Shown: positions 43,544 through 53,406, numbered from the stretch's first letter. The stretch: 64,000 bases of DNA from Desulfopila inferna (GCF_016919005.1 NZ_JAFFQE010000005.1:298350-362349), one strand, 5' to 3'. Notes: generated from the sequence alone by a model not told the origin. Numbers and translations: made by a program.

Positions 43544-45634
43544 TTATTGCCCCGATACGGCTTTGGCAATGGCGCCCTCCACCGAAACCGCATAGGGATC
43601 ATGTTTGTGTAGAAATACCGGTAGACTGTTTCTCGCCTGCCGTGCCGAATCCAAATCAGGATATTCTCCATAATATACATACACAGTCGAGGCGTTACCC
43701 TTGATAATAAAAATATTGTCGGCAATCTCGCGGTACTCTTGCTGTTCGAACCTTCCCTTTAAATTGTCCTCTGCATGTTCAGCAGTGAGCGCCATGAGCT
43801 GGACCGTATGGCTACCGCGGGCTTGACCACTAAGCCATTTCCCTCCTGCAGCTTCCCGCATCTCGAAGAGTCTGACGGCAGAGATGTTCTTTTCCGATGG
43901 GACTGCCTCTTTCTCCAGGTTTTCCGGGGCAACGGCAATCTTGATCTTGGCTGGAGCTATCTTCACTATTTCCTTTGCTCCTCCAATGTCCGCCCGCGGC
44001 GGAGGCAACCTTTTCTTCATTCCTGCAAACACTACCGGTTCGACCTCTCTCGCACCTTTTTCCTCTATCACCCCATCCATCATATTTTCCACCTTTACCG
44101 GAACCGGAGTCAACGCCGAAGCACTATCAGATACTTCTTCCCTGACAATGTCGGCTTGAGGTGAATTCTCCGGCCTTTCCGCTGCTGCCTCCGATTTTTC
44201 TTTAACCGCAAGCGCTTGCGCGGCTATCTTGGAGATCTCTTCGATTACCTCGGTTTTTTCGGCAGTGCCGATGGCAGGTTTTTCAATCCGCGGTGATATA
44301 ACCGGATTAGCGGTGGCTGTTGCTGCTGCCTCAGGTTTGCCTTCTTGCACCATCTTTTCGGCTTTCGGTTTTGCAGGCTCTGCACGCTGATCCGCAGCGG
44401 CCACAGAGAGAATGTCTCCAGCCTTCTCTGGACGATTTCCTTCCTTTTGCTCTACCGGCAGCCGGATCTCTTTTGCAGGGAGCTGCCTTCTATTTTCTGT
44501 CTCCGTTGATATTACCGGTACAGCTGAATTATCCTTGACATCATCAGGCAATATCTTCGGGGCCGCATTCTTATCCACTGCGGCTAACTTGCGGCCGCTG
44601 CGCTTTTTTTCAGGTGCAGCTTCAGACTGCTCCGCTACCGCCTCCTGCACTTTCTCTTTCTCGGGAGCGGTATCCTCAAGCCTTTTTTCAATGACCACGT
44701 GAGGACTCTCTTGCTGTTCTCCTCCTCCGGCAAGAAGAAAAAATACAACCAGTACAAGCAAACCGCCACCGCCCAAACTCCATTGCCACCCAGGCAGCCG
44801 TGCCTTCGACCATAATTTTTTCCTTCTCTCCAGCTTGGCCTCTTCTTTGCTGCTGACGTTATCCAGGAGGACCATAAAAGAGGTCTCGGAATCAGCGGCA
44901 TCCAGGGACTTGGCTGCCAGCATATTAGTCATCCGCAGATTACCCTGAGCCATGCTGAATATCTTTTTGGCGGCCTCCGGTGTAAAAATATTCTTACCAC
45001 GGCCCGGTGATCGTTGTTTGGCGCAATGGTTCAGGTAGGCATAAGTTTCCGAAAGACCGAGGAGGTTCAAGCTGAAATGTTTTTCCTCAACATCCTGAAA
45101 ATTGCAGATTTCAAGCTGCCCGAGATTTTCCAGCAGACTCTTGCGTCCCGCGAATATTATCTGCAGCAGAGTCGAGTTGACATTCATTCGATCAAGCATT
45201 TTGCGGATTCTCTCGATGGTTGCCAGATACATTCTCTCGGTCTGGTCAAAGACAACGACCAGACGACTGTCATTTTCTTCCAGGGTACGGGCAATTTCAT
45301 CAACAAGAATTTTTGTCGTTTCCGGTTTGTCCGCACTTGGCGTACCGACCTTCAGCGCTAATACACGGACAACATCATCGAACGATTCCAAGGTATTAGG
45401 CAGGTAAACACACGTGATCTGCGCCTGCACCTCTTTCTCTACCATCCTGCAGATCATGGTCTTTCCGGTTCCCTCTTCTCCGGTCAGGGTAATTACCGGA
45501 ATGCCGTCGGCAATGGATTTCTTAATTTCATCGAGAAGTTTTCGCCGCTGCGCTCCGGAAAAGAACACATTTACGCTCACCCGGTCCTGAAAGGGAGCAG
45601 GATCACCGGACGGGCTGTCTGTTTTTTTATCCAT
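43544..45634 (-). CDS. DamX-like AAA ATPase with C-terminal SPOR domain
   Basis: The 696-residue protein has an ExeA-type AAA domain (residues 1-240; Walker A TGEEGTGKT near 50, Walker B-like LVVVFDQTERM), one transmembrane helix near 285-305 (GGGGLLVLVVFFLLAGGG), a long low-complexity Glu/Lys/Pro/Ala periplasmic stalk and a C-terminal SPOR domain (HTVQLMALTAEHAEDNLK...VYYGEYPDLDSARQARNSLP). SPOR domains bind denuded septal glycan, so a division role like DamX is likely. The start at 45634 is chosen because upstream residues are not ATPase-like. Genomic context (epd, tauE) differs from the enteric aroKB-damX cluster. Confidence 0.85.
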   Translation of the reverse strand: MDKKTDSPSGDPAPFQDRVSVNVFFSGAQRRKLLDEIKKSIADGIPVITLTGEEGTGKTMICRMVEKEVQAQITCVYLPNTLESFDDVVRVLALKVGTPSADKPETTKILVDEIARTLEENDSRLVVVFDQTERMYLATIERIRKMLDRMNVNSTLLQIIFAGRKSLLENLGQLEICNFQDVEEKHFSLNLLGLSETYAYLNHCAKQRSPGRGKNIFTPEAAKKIFSMAQGNLRMTNMLAAKSLDAADSETSFMVLLDNVSSKEEAKLERRKKLWSKARLPGWQWSLGGGGLLVLVVFFLLAGGGEQQESPHVVIEKRLEDTAPEKEKVQEAVAEQSEAAPEKKRSGRKLAAVDKNAAPKILPDDVKDNSAVPVISTETENRRQLPAKEIRLPVEQKEGNRPEKAGDILSVAAADQRAEPAKPKAEKMVQEGKPEAAATATANPVISPRIEKPAIGTAEKTEVIEEISKIAAQALAVKEKSEAAAERPENSPQADIVREEVSDSASALTPVPVKVENMMDGVIEEKGAREVEPVVFAGMKKRLPPPRADIGGAKEIVKIAPAKIKIAVAPENLEKEAVPSEKNISAVRLFEMREAAGGKWLSGQARGSHTVQLMALTAEHAEDNLKGRFEQQEYREIADNIFIIKGNASTVYVYYGEYPDLDSARQARNSLPVFLHKHDPYAVSVEGAIAKAVSGQ

Positions 45635-45834
45635 GATATGGTATATGTTGCTGATAAGATCAAAAAAAACGATAGATTGCACCCACAATAACAATAGTGT
45701 AGATTGACAAAAAGTGCATAATAGTACCAAGGTTCAAGCGAATCAACAATACGTTTTCCACAATCGATTTCCATAGCCTTTAATGTTAGCCCGGCTTTCC
45801 AACAGCACATGATTTTTGTTGATACAGGTTCACA

Positions 45835-46557
45835 ATGACCGTGATATTTGCAATAGGCATGATCTTCTTCCTGGCTGCGTTCGTGCAGGGACTGACCGGA
45901 TTTGGTTCGGCACTTATCGCCATGCCGCTGCTCTGCCTGGTGGTCGACATCAAATTCGCTATTCCGCTCTCTGTGCTCACCAGCCTTATTATTACCTCCC
46001 TGCTGACATTGAAGCTCAAATCTCATCTGGATATCAGGAAACTCCTGCCCCTGTGCCTGTCAACGCTTCCGGGAATAGCTGTCGGGGCCACACTGCTCAA
46101 ACATGTCCAATCAGAGACAATGGCGCTGCTGCTCGGCATTCTGCTCATCTGCTACAGCTCCTATAATCTCTTTTTTACCCCGAAGCCGAGGGCGATCCAC
46201 CACGGCTGGGGGTATCTCGCCGGATTCTGCTCCGGAGCAATAGGATCCGCCTTCAGTGCCGGAGGACCACCGGCCATTATTTACACCACCCTGACGGGCT
46301 GGAGTAAGGATTATATCAAAGCCACACTTACCGGATTTTTTCTCTTCAACTCCGCTATGGTAGCCATGGCTCATGGGATAAGCGGCCTGACCACCCAGTC
46401 TGTTTTCATATCCTTCCTCTATTCCTCTCCCTTCGTCTTTGCCGGCACACTCCTCGGTTCGTTCTGCTATCGTTTCCTTGCTGGAAAAATCTATTTGAAA
46501 ACCGTCTATCTCTTCCTTATCGTCATGGGTATGATGATGATCGTATTGAAAAGCTGA
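45835..46557 (+). CDS. TauE/SafE-family membrane permease
   Basis: The 240-residue protein has about seven or eight transmembrane helices with the duplicated motifs QGLTGFGSALIAMPLL and GAIGSAFSAGGPPAIIYT that define the TauE/SafE (DUF81) family. These export sulfite, sulfoacetate or related organic anions, which would suit a sulfate reducer, but the substrate is not shown here. It is divergent from the DamX-like gene and upstream of aat. Confidence 0.88.
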   Translation: MTVIFAIGMIFFLAAFVQGLTGFGSALIAMPLLCLVVDIKFAIPLSVLTSLIITSLLTLKLKSHLDIRKLLPLCLSTLPGIAVGATLLKHVQSETMALLLGILLICYSSYNLFFTPKPRAIHHGWGYLAGFCSGAIGSAFSAGGPPAIIYTTLTGWSKDYIKATLTGFFLFNSAMVAMAHGISGLTTQSVFISFLYSSPFVFAGTLLGSFCYRFLAGKIYLKTVYLFLIVMGMMMIVLKS

Positions 46558-46705
46558 AAAACAGCACAGCTCTATATAATGTGATCGTTTGAGGCCGACT
46601 CACCGCTCTCCTGAGTCTTGCAGGTTTTGGCATTGTGCGGTGGTCGAGATTATCGTATCGAGCGAAGCTGATTGACATAGATGAATGCCGGGAGTAGATT
46701 TCCAC

Positions 46706-47398
46706 ATGCCTGTTTTTCGATTGACTGATGATATTATTTTTCCAAGGCCAGGTTTGGCTGAAGAGAATGGATTGCTGGCGGTTGGCGGAGACTTGAGCCC
46801 GGCACGCCTCATAGCTGCATACAGGCTGGGAATCTTTCCCTGGTTTTCTGACGGAGATCCGATTCTATGGTGGTCGCCCTCACCCCGGTTTGTGATTTAT
46901 CCGGAGAAGTTCCGGATTCAGAAAAGACTGGGAAGGTATATGAAAAAGCCCCTATACCGGGTTACCATGGATGAGGCCTTCGACCAGGTGATCGAGTCTT
47001 GTGCTTCCATTCGCAAGGAGCAAGGCGAAGAGACCTGGATAACAGCAGAAATGAAGAAAGCCTACCAGTTGCTGCACAAACTGGGATATGCACATTCCAT
47101 TGAATGCTGGCAAGGTGAGATACTTGCCGGCGGCCTCTACGGTGTAGCCCTGGATCGTGTCTTTTTTGGTGAATCAATGTTTACCCGGCTGTCAAACGCT
47201 TCTAAAATTGCCCTGGCATCGCTCGTTATTTACCTGAAGAGACGGCAGTTCAGACTTATAGACTGTCAGATGATGACTGAGCATCTTCTGCGCTATGGCG
47301 CCTGCGAAATTTCAGGCAGAGAATTTAGAAAACATTTACAGGATTATATCCTCAAAACATATCCCGACGGAAAATGGAAATATGACACCAACAATTAA
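46706..47398 (+). CDS. aat: Leucyl/phenylalanyl-tRNA--protein transferase
   Basis: The 230-residue enzyme adds Leu or Phe to N-terminal Lys or Arg, marking proteins for ClpS/ClpAP. Characteristic parts are MPVFRLTDDIIFPRPGLAEENGLLAVGGDLSP, AYRLGIFPWF, WWSPSPRFVI, ETWITAEM, LAGGLYGVALDRVFFGESMF and RLIDCQM. The ATG at 46706 is preferred to one seven codons earlier because the family starts MPVFRL and GGGAG lies 11 bases upstream. It overlaps the next gene by 17 bases. Confidence 0.95.
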   Translation: MPVFRLTDDIIFPRPGLAEENGLLAVGGDLSPARLIAAYRLGIFPWFSDGDPILWWSPSPRFVIYPEKFRIQKRLGRYMKKPLYRVTMDEAFDQVIESCASIRKEQGEETWITAEMKKAYQLLHKLGYAHSIECWQGEILAGGLYGVALDRVFFGESMFTRLSNASKIALASLVIYLKRRQFRLIDCQMMTEHLLRYGACEISGREFRKHLQDYILKTYPDGKWKYDTNN

Positions 47399-47954
47399 TA
47401 CCGAAAGATGCGATGGCTGCGGTGCAGATAAGCCTGTGCATGAAATTGCCGGCAATGAACTTTGCAACGAATGTCTTCTTATTGCAAAAACATTGCACCA
47501 GGACCCCAGCAAGCTGGCACGAATTGTCAAACTCACCGGGATCGATGTCGCTCCGGAAACCGTTTTCTCTGGCAATGACGGCAGCCGGTCGCCTCGATTC
47601 GACGGCTTGCCTGAAGTACTTGACGCGGTCCGTTTTCGTACCACCGATTGCGACAAAAACAAATGGTATGTATCGATCAGTGAAATTGATAATCAACCGG
47701 TGGAGATTTTTGCCTCCACCGCCTTTGACCGAGACCATCACCTGCAAACCCGGATATCCAATCTCACCACCATCACCAGGCTTATTTCACTCATTCTGCG
47801 ACATGTCTTTTTAGGAGAAGTACTAACCCTTGAAAAAACCCTGAAACAGCTTCACAGAAGCTCACGTCAGCAGAACGACCTGCCGGATATGTTGACGAGA
47901 GTTCTCAGCAAATACTGCAAACAACCGCAGCAAACAGATACTGAAAAAGTTTAG
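47382..47954 (+). CDS. TSCPD-type protein with N-terminal zinc ribbon
   Basis: The 190-residue protein begins with a zinc ribbon (CDGCGADKPVHEIAGNELCNEC) and continues with a domain (KWYVSISEIDNQPVEIFAST, TRISNLTTITRLISLILRH) like the TSCPD domain found at the C-terminus of B12-dependent ribonucleotide reductases. No catalytic reductase part is present. It starts inside the end of aat (GGAAAT before the ATG), so translation is coupled. The role is unknown; a nucleotide- or reductase-linked regulator is a guess. Confidence 0.7.
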   Translation: MTPTINTERCDGCGADKPVHEIAGNELCNECLLIAKTLHQDPSKLARIVKLTGIDVAPETVFSGNDGSRSPRFDGLPEVLDAVRFRTTDCDKNKWYVSISEIDNQPVEIFASTAFDRDHHLQTRISNLTTITRLISLILRHVFLGEVLTLEKTLKQLHRSSRQQNDLPDMLTRVLSKYCKQPQQTDTEKV

Positions 47955-48082
47955 TGATGGGCTCGTAAAAAGTTTGATATATAAGGCGCGGCAGACCTGG
48001 ATTTCTCGAAGAGTTTATGCCCGTACCGGTGTTTTTTGCAACGCCATTTTAGCGACAGGTTCTTATCCAGTCAACTGCTGGA

Positions 48083-50188
48083 TTAATAGTCAAATTCGAA
48101 CTCAAACCGAATACCTGATTTTTCAAAATGTTTCAGGACATTGTTGAGAATGGCGAGATTTGGCACCTCAAAATTCAATTCCCAGGCCGGAGTTTTGGTG
48201 GGCTTGGAAGAGACAACTGAAAGCTCCGAGATGATCATCTCCACTGGAGCCACTCCGGTTATCATCATAATTCTCTGACGTTTTGCCTCAAGAATATGAA
48301 TCGATTGCGGTTTCTTTATCGGGGTCTCCAGGGTTTTCCAGACAATATTGACGGCATCTTCCCGAAGGAATTTTATCTCTTCAAGACGCCTGCAGGTTTT
48401 CCTGTGGATGGAAAGGCGCTCGCGAGTTAATAGGGCGCAATTATTTTTCTCGGTGGGCAAGGGCTTACAGCAGGATGACAGCTTGATGGTGACGGGATCA
48501 AGAGTAGTGAGCTCAATGGTATTATATTCCTCGCCTTGAGGGACAACTTTAAGATTTTCAAGATGAAATTCATGTCTGAACCGGTTGATGATCTCCGGTA
48601 GACGCAGACGCCCATCACCAATATGTTCATACAGCTCATCCGCATCCTTCAACGAGAAGAAATTATAGATTTGCTGCATTTCAAAACTCTTAAGGAAATC
48701 AAGAGGGATTCCATATCGCTTCATTTCCTGGCTGAGGGTTGAATAACCGACATCCCTGGCAACCTGCCGCCTGCGTCCGCGAAAGCCTTTCGATAATTCA
48801 GCCCGGGTCCTGGGCACCTTGCAGAGATCGAGAATATCCGGATCAAATTGCAGTGGCTTTGCCGATCTGATGATACGCACCATGTCTCCGTCTTTGAGAA
48901 TATGGCCGGCGCTTCTGCGGATATTACCGACCATGGCGCCCATGCAGGAGTGCCCTACATCGGTGTGTACCCGAAAGGCAAAATCGAGAACAGTGGAGTG
49001 CAGGGGCAAACAAATCAGATCTCCCTTTGGGGTATAGGTATATATCTCCTTTTTACCGCTTGCAGCAATGACATCACGATAAGAAACCGAGACATCTGAG
49101 CCGATAACATCAAAAAGCTCCTTTATTTCATGGATAAATCTTCCCTGTTTGCGATTCTTCGAGCTCCAGTTCCGGAAAAGCCCGCGCTGGGCGCGCCGGG
49201 CCATATCCTCGGTTCGTATCTTGAACAGATAGCGCTGCCCTTTGATTATGGCGCGGGCATGAAGGCCCTGATAACCGGTGGGCTTGGGGTTGGCGATAAA
49301 ATCCCTGATTGTCCTGGGGATCGGCCGAAATGTCTGATTGACAACACCGAGTGCCTGATAGCAGGCGTGACTGTCATTCACGACTATCAAAATCTCATAA
49401 GGAAAGTCTATCTGCTGAAGAAGTATACGATTGTTATGATCGTAATAGGCCCACAGCTCCTTGACGCGCAGATCCACTTTTGTCTCTGGAAGTGTTTCCC
49501 GGGCCTTAAGCCGCAGAGTTTCGATAATTTCTTTAGGAGCCGCCGCCTGCTTCAGGTTGTTGATATGGACGTCTAATTTAACCCATTGTTTAGGAAACTT
49601 GTAGGTCAGGGCAAGATTGTACATCTCTCGCTTCATATTAAACAATCCGAAAACAGTGGCTAGCGGCGCATAAATATCCAGCGTCTCATCGGCGATTTTC
49701 TGCTGTTTTCTCTTGGGCATCGCTTTCAGTGTACGCAGATTGTGCAGCCTGTCTGCCAATTTTACCAGCATAACTTCGGGCCGCAGCGCTGCTCCGGAGA
49801 ATATTTTTCGATGAACCCTTTTATAATGAGACTGTTTGTCTCCGGATGACTGGGTTACCTTGGTGCAGCCCTCGACGATGGCCTGGACATATTGTCCGAA
49901 TTTTTGACCGACCACCTCTCCGGTTACCTCCTCAACATCCTCGACAGTGTCATGAAGGAGAGCAGCGGCAAGTATCTCCGGATGAAGAATATCCATTTCA
50001 GCGGCGAGAATATTGGCCACGGAACAAGGATGGAGGATATAGGCATCCCCAGACTTACGCCACTGATCGTCATGGGCCTCGGTGGCAAAGTTGAGGGCAT
50101 CCCAGAACACTTGCTCATCAGGTCTGCCGCCGATTAAGCTGTGCATTTGTCTGCGATAGAGTTCCAGGTCAAAAGGGATATGCTGCAT
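48083..50188 (-). CDS. RelA/SpoT homologue with intact hydrolase and degenerate synthetase
   Basis: The 701-residue long RSH protein has HD hydrolase, synthetase, TGS, zinc-finger-like and ACT regions in order. Hydrolase residues are all present: RKSG..YILHP, HDTVED and KLADRLHNLRTL. In the synthetase the RFD-like aspartate (Rel_Seq Asp264) is replaced in QQIDFPYEILIV, and the catalytic glutamate of E-x-Q-IRT (Glu323) is lost in YLFKIRT, so (p)ppGpp synthesis is unlikely. TGS (TPKGDLICLPLHSTVLDFAF) and the C-terminal ACT-like part are recognisable. The ATG at 50188 has GAGG ten bases upstream; a TTG 15 codons earlier is the alternative. It is divergent from rnr. Confidence 0.88.
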   Translation of the reverse strand: MQHIPFDLELYRRQMHSLIGGRPDEQVFWDALNFATEAHDDQWRKSGDAYILHPCSVANILAAEMDILHPEILAAALLHDTVEDVEEVTGEVVGQKFGQYVQAIVEGCTKVTQSSGDKQSHYKRVHRKIFSGAALRPEVMLVKLADRLHNLRTLKAMPKRKQQKIADETLDIYAPLATVFGLFNMKREMYNLALTYKFPKQWVKLDVHINNLKQAAAPKEIIETLRLKARETLPETKVDLRVKELWAYYDHNNRILLQQIDFPYEILIVVNDSHACYQALGVVNQTFRPIPRTIRDFIANPKPTGYQGLHARAIIKGQRYLFKIRTEDMARRAQRGLFRNWSSKNRKQGRFIHEIKELFDVIGSDVSVSYRDVIAASGKKEIYTYTPKGDLICLPLHSTVLDFAFRVHTDVGHSCMGAMVGNIRRSAGHILKDGDMVRIIRSAKPLQFDPDILDLCKVPRTRAELSKGFRGRRRQVARDVGYSTLSQEMKRYGIPLDFLKSFEMQQIYNFFSLKDADELYEHIGDGRLRLPEIINRFRHEFHLENLKVVPQGEEYNTIELTTLDPVTIKLSSCCKPLPTEKNNCALLTRERLSIHRKTCRRLEEIKFLREDAVNIVWKTLETPIKKPQSIHILEAKRQRIMMITGVAPVEMIISELSVVSSKPTKTPAWELNFEVPNLAILNNVLKHFEKSGIRFEFEFDY

Positions 50189-50440
50189 ACACGTACTGCC
50201 TCGCTCAACTTCCAGAAGGTATCTAAATTTCAACTATATTGCTTTTTTTGCGTGTGCTCCTATGCTATGATAATAGAAACACTCCTTAAATGGGGCCACA
50301 AGAGAACATAACCTTTATGGAGAACCACTTCAACACTCACGGCTCCCGGCCTTCCATTTCAATGACATACTGTAAGTCCTGTCGCTGGTAATGCCCACAC
50401 TCTAACAAAATTCCACTATCAGGGAAAATAAAAAACCTAA

Positions 50441-52645
50441 ATGGCTAAAAAAAGAAAGTTTTCCAAAGACAAAAAGCAACATCAACCACGAACCACCAGG
50501 AAAAACAAACTCCAGGGATTCTTGCAGTCTCTTTCAACCTCCATTTTGTCTTTTGTCGCCATGAAAGGAGAACCTGTCAACCTTTCGGAAATTCAGGAAG
50601 CGTTATCTCAATATCTTCCGGCAAAAAAGGAAATCGAAGAGGCTGTTGCCGAGCTGGTTCGCAGGGAGGAACTGGTCTCTGCCGGAAAAAAACGCTTTCG
50701 CCTTAATAGCAAAGGACGTATCTTCACCGGAAAAATAGAAAAAAACCCCAGAGGATTTGGATTTGTCATTGATCTCCATCCTGCCGAGGCTGCTGATTAC
50801 TACAAAAAGGACCCCTTTCTGACTGTGCGGAATATGGGGACCGCGAATCATGGCGATATCGTCCTTATACGCGTTAACAAAGTTCGCAGGGACGGCAGGC
50901 CTGAGGCGGAAATTCTCTCGCTTCTCGAACGCTCCTCAGAAAAACTCACTGGTTTTTTTAAAGCAGGCAATCCCCCCAGAGTTATCCCGGAAGATCCGCG
51001 CTATCCCTCGACCATTGCCATTGTCGATGCAATCGCTGACAACATAGAGGAAAACGACGTAGTTATCGTGCAGATCCTGCCTGAACCTTCTGAAAAAGGA
51101 TTCGTGCAAGGCAAAATCTGCGAAGTTCTGGGTTCGGCGCAAAATATCGACGTGCAGATGCGCATGGTCATTGAAAAACACAACCTGCCGCATATTTTTC
51201 CCAAGCCGGTTGTGCAGGAGGCGGAGGCCCTGTCCTTCAATGCGGCTGAAATAGCCGATCGGCTCGATCTGCGGAAAATAGCACATGTTACCATCGACGG
51301 CGCAACAGCCAAGGATTTTGACGATGCCATTGCCGTTGAAAAAACGCGGGGCGGTTATCGACTTTATGTTTCCATTGCCGATGTTTCGCACTTCGTCAGA
51401 CCTGATACTCCCCTGGATAAGGAAGCGTATCTACGGGGAACCTCCATCTACTTTCCCGGAAGAGTTATTCCCATGCTGCCGGAGAAGCTCTCCAATAACC
51501 TCTGCAGTCTTGTACCCGATGAAGACAGACTGAGCTTCTCCGCTATTCTAGACTTTAGCAGAGACGGCAAGCTCACCTCGAAGACGTTCGGCAAGTCGAT
51601 AATGCGCAGCAAACATCGCTTCACCTACACCACAGTTAAAAACATTCTGATTGACAAAGATCCTCAGGTACGACGGCTCCATAAAGAATTTCTCAACCCC
51701 CTGAAATGGGCCGGAGAGCTGGCTCAATCCTTGCACAAGCGGCGCATGGACAGAGGTTCCATCGGCTTCAATATCCCAGAACCGGAGGTCTCACTCGAAG
51801 AAGACGGCAAGATCAGATCCATCAAAAGAAAAGAGCGAAACTTTGCTCATCTGATAATCGAAGAATTCATGCTGGCCGCCAATGAGGCAGTAGCTGAACT
51901 CTTTACCCAACGAAATATTGACTTTATCTATCGTATTCATGAAAAACCGTCTCCAGAGAAAGTCGAGGAATTCGCCTCCTTTGCCGCAACTCTGGGCATA
52001 GATCTGCCCAAAGTCAGCGCCGAACCGCGATGGTTTGGTCAGGTACTGGAAATTGTCAATGGCAGTCCTGGCGAGTATGTGGTCAACAATCTTTTGCTGC
52101 GCACCATGCAGCAGGCACGCTATGATCCTGACAACAAGGGGCATTTCGGACTGGCTGCCACCGACTACACCCATTTCACCTCTCCGATCAGAAGGTATCC
52201 TGACCTTATGGTTCACCGTTTCCTGGATGCTCTGCTGCAGAACAAGCCCATTAAAGATAGTGAAAAAGGGCCATCCCTCAAGGAGCAGGCCGAACACCTC
52301 TCCAGCCGTGAAAGAGCAGCGGTGACAGCTGAAAGAGACATCAACGACAGATTGAAGGTCTTTTTCATGGAGCAATACATAGGAGAGAACTTTAAAGCCG
52401 TGATATCCGGAGTCAGCGAGAATGTTCTCTTTGTTGAGCTTCTTGATCTGTTTGTAAGTGGCTCGATAGATATTTCAACACTTACCGATGACTATTATCT
52501 TTACGATATCAAGCGATACAGACTCATTGGAGAAATTAGCGGAAAGACCTATCAGCTTGGTGCTTCGCTCGATGTCACCCTCGTGGATGTCGATCATCGC
52601 CTCAGAAGAATCAACTTTGCTCCGGCTCGGGAGAATGGTAAATGA
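50441..52645 (+). CDS. rnr: Ribonuclease R
   Basis: The 734-residue 3'-5' exoribonuclease degrades structured RNA. It has a basic N-terminus, a winged helix-like region (30-95), cold-shock domains (100-250), the RNB domain with the metal-binding aspartates in DGATAKDFDDAIAV near 290 and FTSPIRRYPDLMVHR, and an S1 domain at the end (FKAVISGVSENVLFVEL). The start is supported by MAKKRKF, an A-rich region and the lack of any other upstream Met. Confidence 0.95.
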   Translation: MAKKRKFSKDKKQHQPRTTRKNKLQGFLQSLSTSILSFVAMKGEPVNLSEIQEALSQYLPAKKEIEEAVAELVRREELVSAGKKRFRLNSKGRIFTGKIEKNPRGFGFVIDLHPAEAADYYKKDPFLTVRNMGTANHGDIVLIRVNKVRRDGRPEAEILSLLERSSEKLTGFFKAGNPPRVIPEDPRYPSTIAIVDAIADNIEENDVVIVQILPEPSEKGFVQGKICEVLGSAQNIDVQMRMVIEKHNLPHIFPKPVVQEAEALSFNAAEIADRLDLRKIAHVTIDGATAKDFDDAIAVEKTRGGYRLYVSIADVSHFVRPDTPLDKEAYLRGTSIYFPGRVIPMLPEKLSNNLCSLVPDEDRLSFSAILDFSRDGKLTSKTFGKSIMRSKHRFTYTTVKNILIDKDPQVRRLHKEFLNPLKWAGELAQSLHKRRMDRGSIGFNIPEPEVSLEEDGKIRSIKRKERNFAHLIIEEFMLAANEAVAELFTQRNIDFIYRIHEKPSPEKVEEFASFAATLGIDLPKVSAEPRWFGQVLEIVNGSPGEYVVNNLLLRTMQQARYDPDNKGHFGLAATDYTHFTSPIRRYPDLMVHRFLDALLQNKPIKDSEKGPSLKEQAEHLSSRERAAVTAERDINDRLKVFFMEQYIGENFKAVISGVSENVLFVELLDLFVSGSIDISTLTDDYYLYDIKRYRLIGEISGKTYQLGASLDVTLVDVDHRLRRINFAPARENGK

Positions 52646-52738
52646 ATCACACAGGGCATTGTGCGGGAAGAAACAGGGCTTTGCTTTTGCAGCTTGACTT
52701 GGTACAATATTTCGCATAAAGAGTTTTATTATTCTTTA

Positions 52739-52767
52739 TTGAAAGAGTACCGAGAAAACCATATCCT
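52739..52767 (+). promoter_or_regulatory. possible promoter of the coiled-coil membrane protein gene
   Basis: TTGAAA (52739-52744), a 17-base spacer and TATCCT (52762-52767) lie about 50 bases before the gene start. Confidence 0.45.
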
Positions 52768-52818
52768 GCAACAAAAGAGCGCACGCGGGTGAAAATATTC
52801 ATATTGGAGGAGTAGCTG

Positions 52819-53343
52819 ATGGAAGAAACCAACTGGCTGATGTCGATCGTCAATAACCCTTTTGCCAAAGGTCTGGCTTTGGGAATTATCTTATGTCTGG
52901 TTATATACATTCGTGGTTTTCTCCGCCGGAGGGAACTGACCAAGGAAGTAGACCGCCTGAGATCGCACCTTCACACCAAACTGGAGATCGATTCCGCGGA
53001 AAATGAGCGGAGGAAACATGAGCTCGAGCGGCTGAAGCAGGAAAGAGATAACCTGCAGATCACAGTTCAATCACTGAACCAGAAACCGGGACGCAAGGAA
53101 ATCAGACAATATTATGTCTACCAGACCGCCCTTGACATTATGTTTGAAAAAGCACCCGGATTTGCACCTGCCTGGCAGATAACCATCAAGGAAGCAGAAG
53201 AACTGTTTGAGAAATCAGAAAGGGGCGTTGTCCCTCTTCTCAAAAGGCTGATGCCTTCTACTCCGGATAAACAGGCCGAGGAGTATGAAAAAATCAGCCG
53301 TATCTCAATAGAAGATGGTGTAAAGGCGAACCAATCCAGCTAG
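52819..53343 (+). CDS. Membrane-anchored coiled-coil protein, unknown
   Basis: The 174-residue protein has one N-terminal transmembrane helix (residues 14-32, FAKGLALGIILCLVIYIRGF), a charged coiled coil (35-90, many Glu/Arg/Lys) and a C-terminal globular part (KEIRQYYVYQTALDIMFEKAPGFAP...). Excellent ribosome site (GGAGGAG). Function is not recognised; the layout suggests a membrane-tethered scaffold. It stands between rnr and the TrmJ-like gene. Confidence 0.8.
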   Translation: MEETNWLMSIVNNPFAKGLALGIILCLVIYIRGFLRRRELTKEVDRLRSHLHTKLEIDSAENERRKHELERLKQERDNLQITVQSLNQKPGRKEIRQYYVYQTALDIMFEKAPGFAPAWQITIKEAEELFEKSERGVVPLLKRLMPSTPDKQAEEYEKISRISIEDGVKANQSS

Positions 53344-53370
53344 ACCCTCACCTTTTATACTCACCAATTT

Positions 53371-53406
53371 ACTCCCCCTCCCACCATCTGTTGGGGGGAG
53401 GGGAGT
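53371..53406 (+). terminator. GC-rich hairpin between the coiled-coil gene and the methyltransferase gene
   Basis: ACTCCCC (53371-53377) pairs with GGGGAGT (53400-53406), and the stem continues with CTCCC/GGGGG around one bulge. There is no T-run, so it may stabilise the upstream mRNA or cause Rho-assisted termination. Confidence 0.5.

Noticed and set aside
45577..46026. A 149-codon minus frame across the divergent damX-like/tauE start region
   Set aside because: It covers both gene starts in other frames and lacks any motif.
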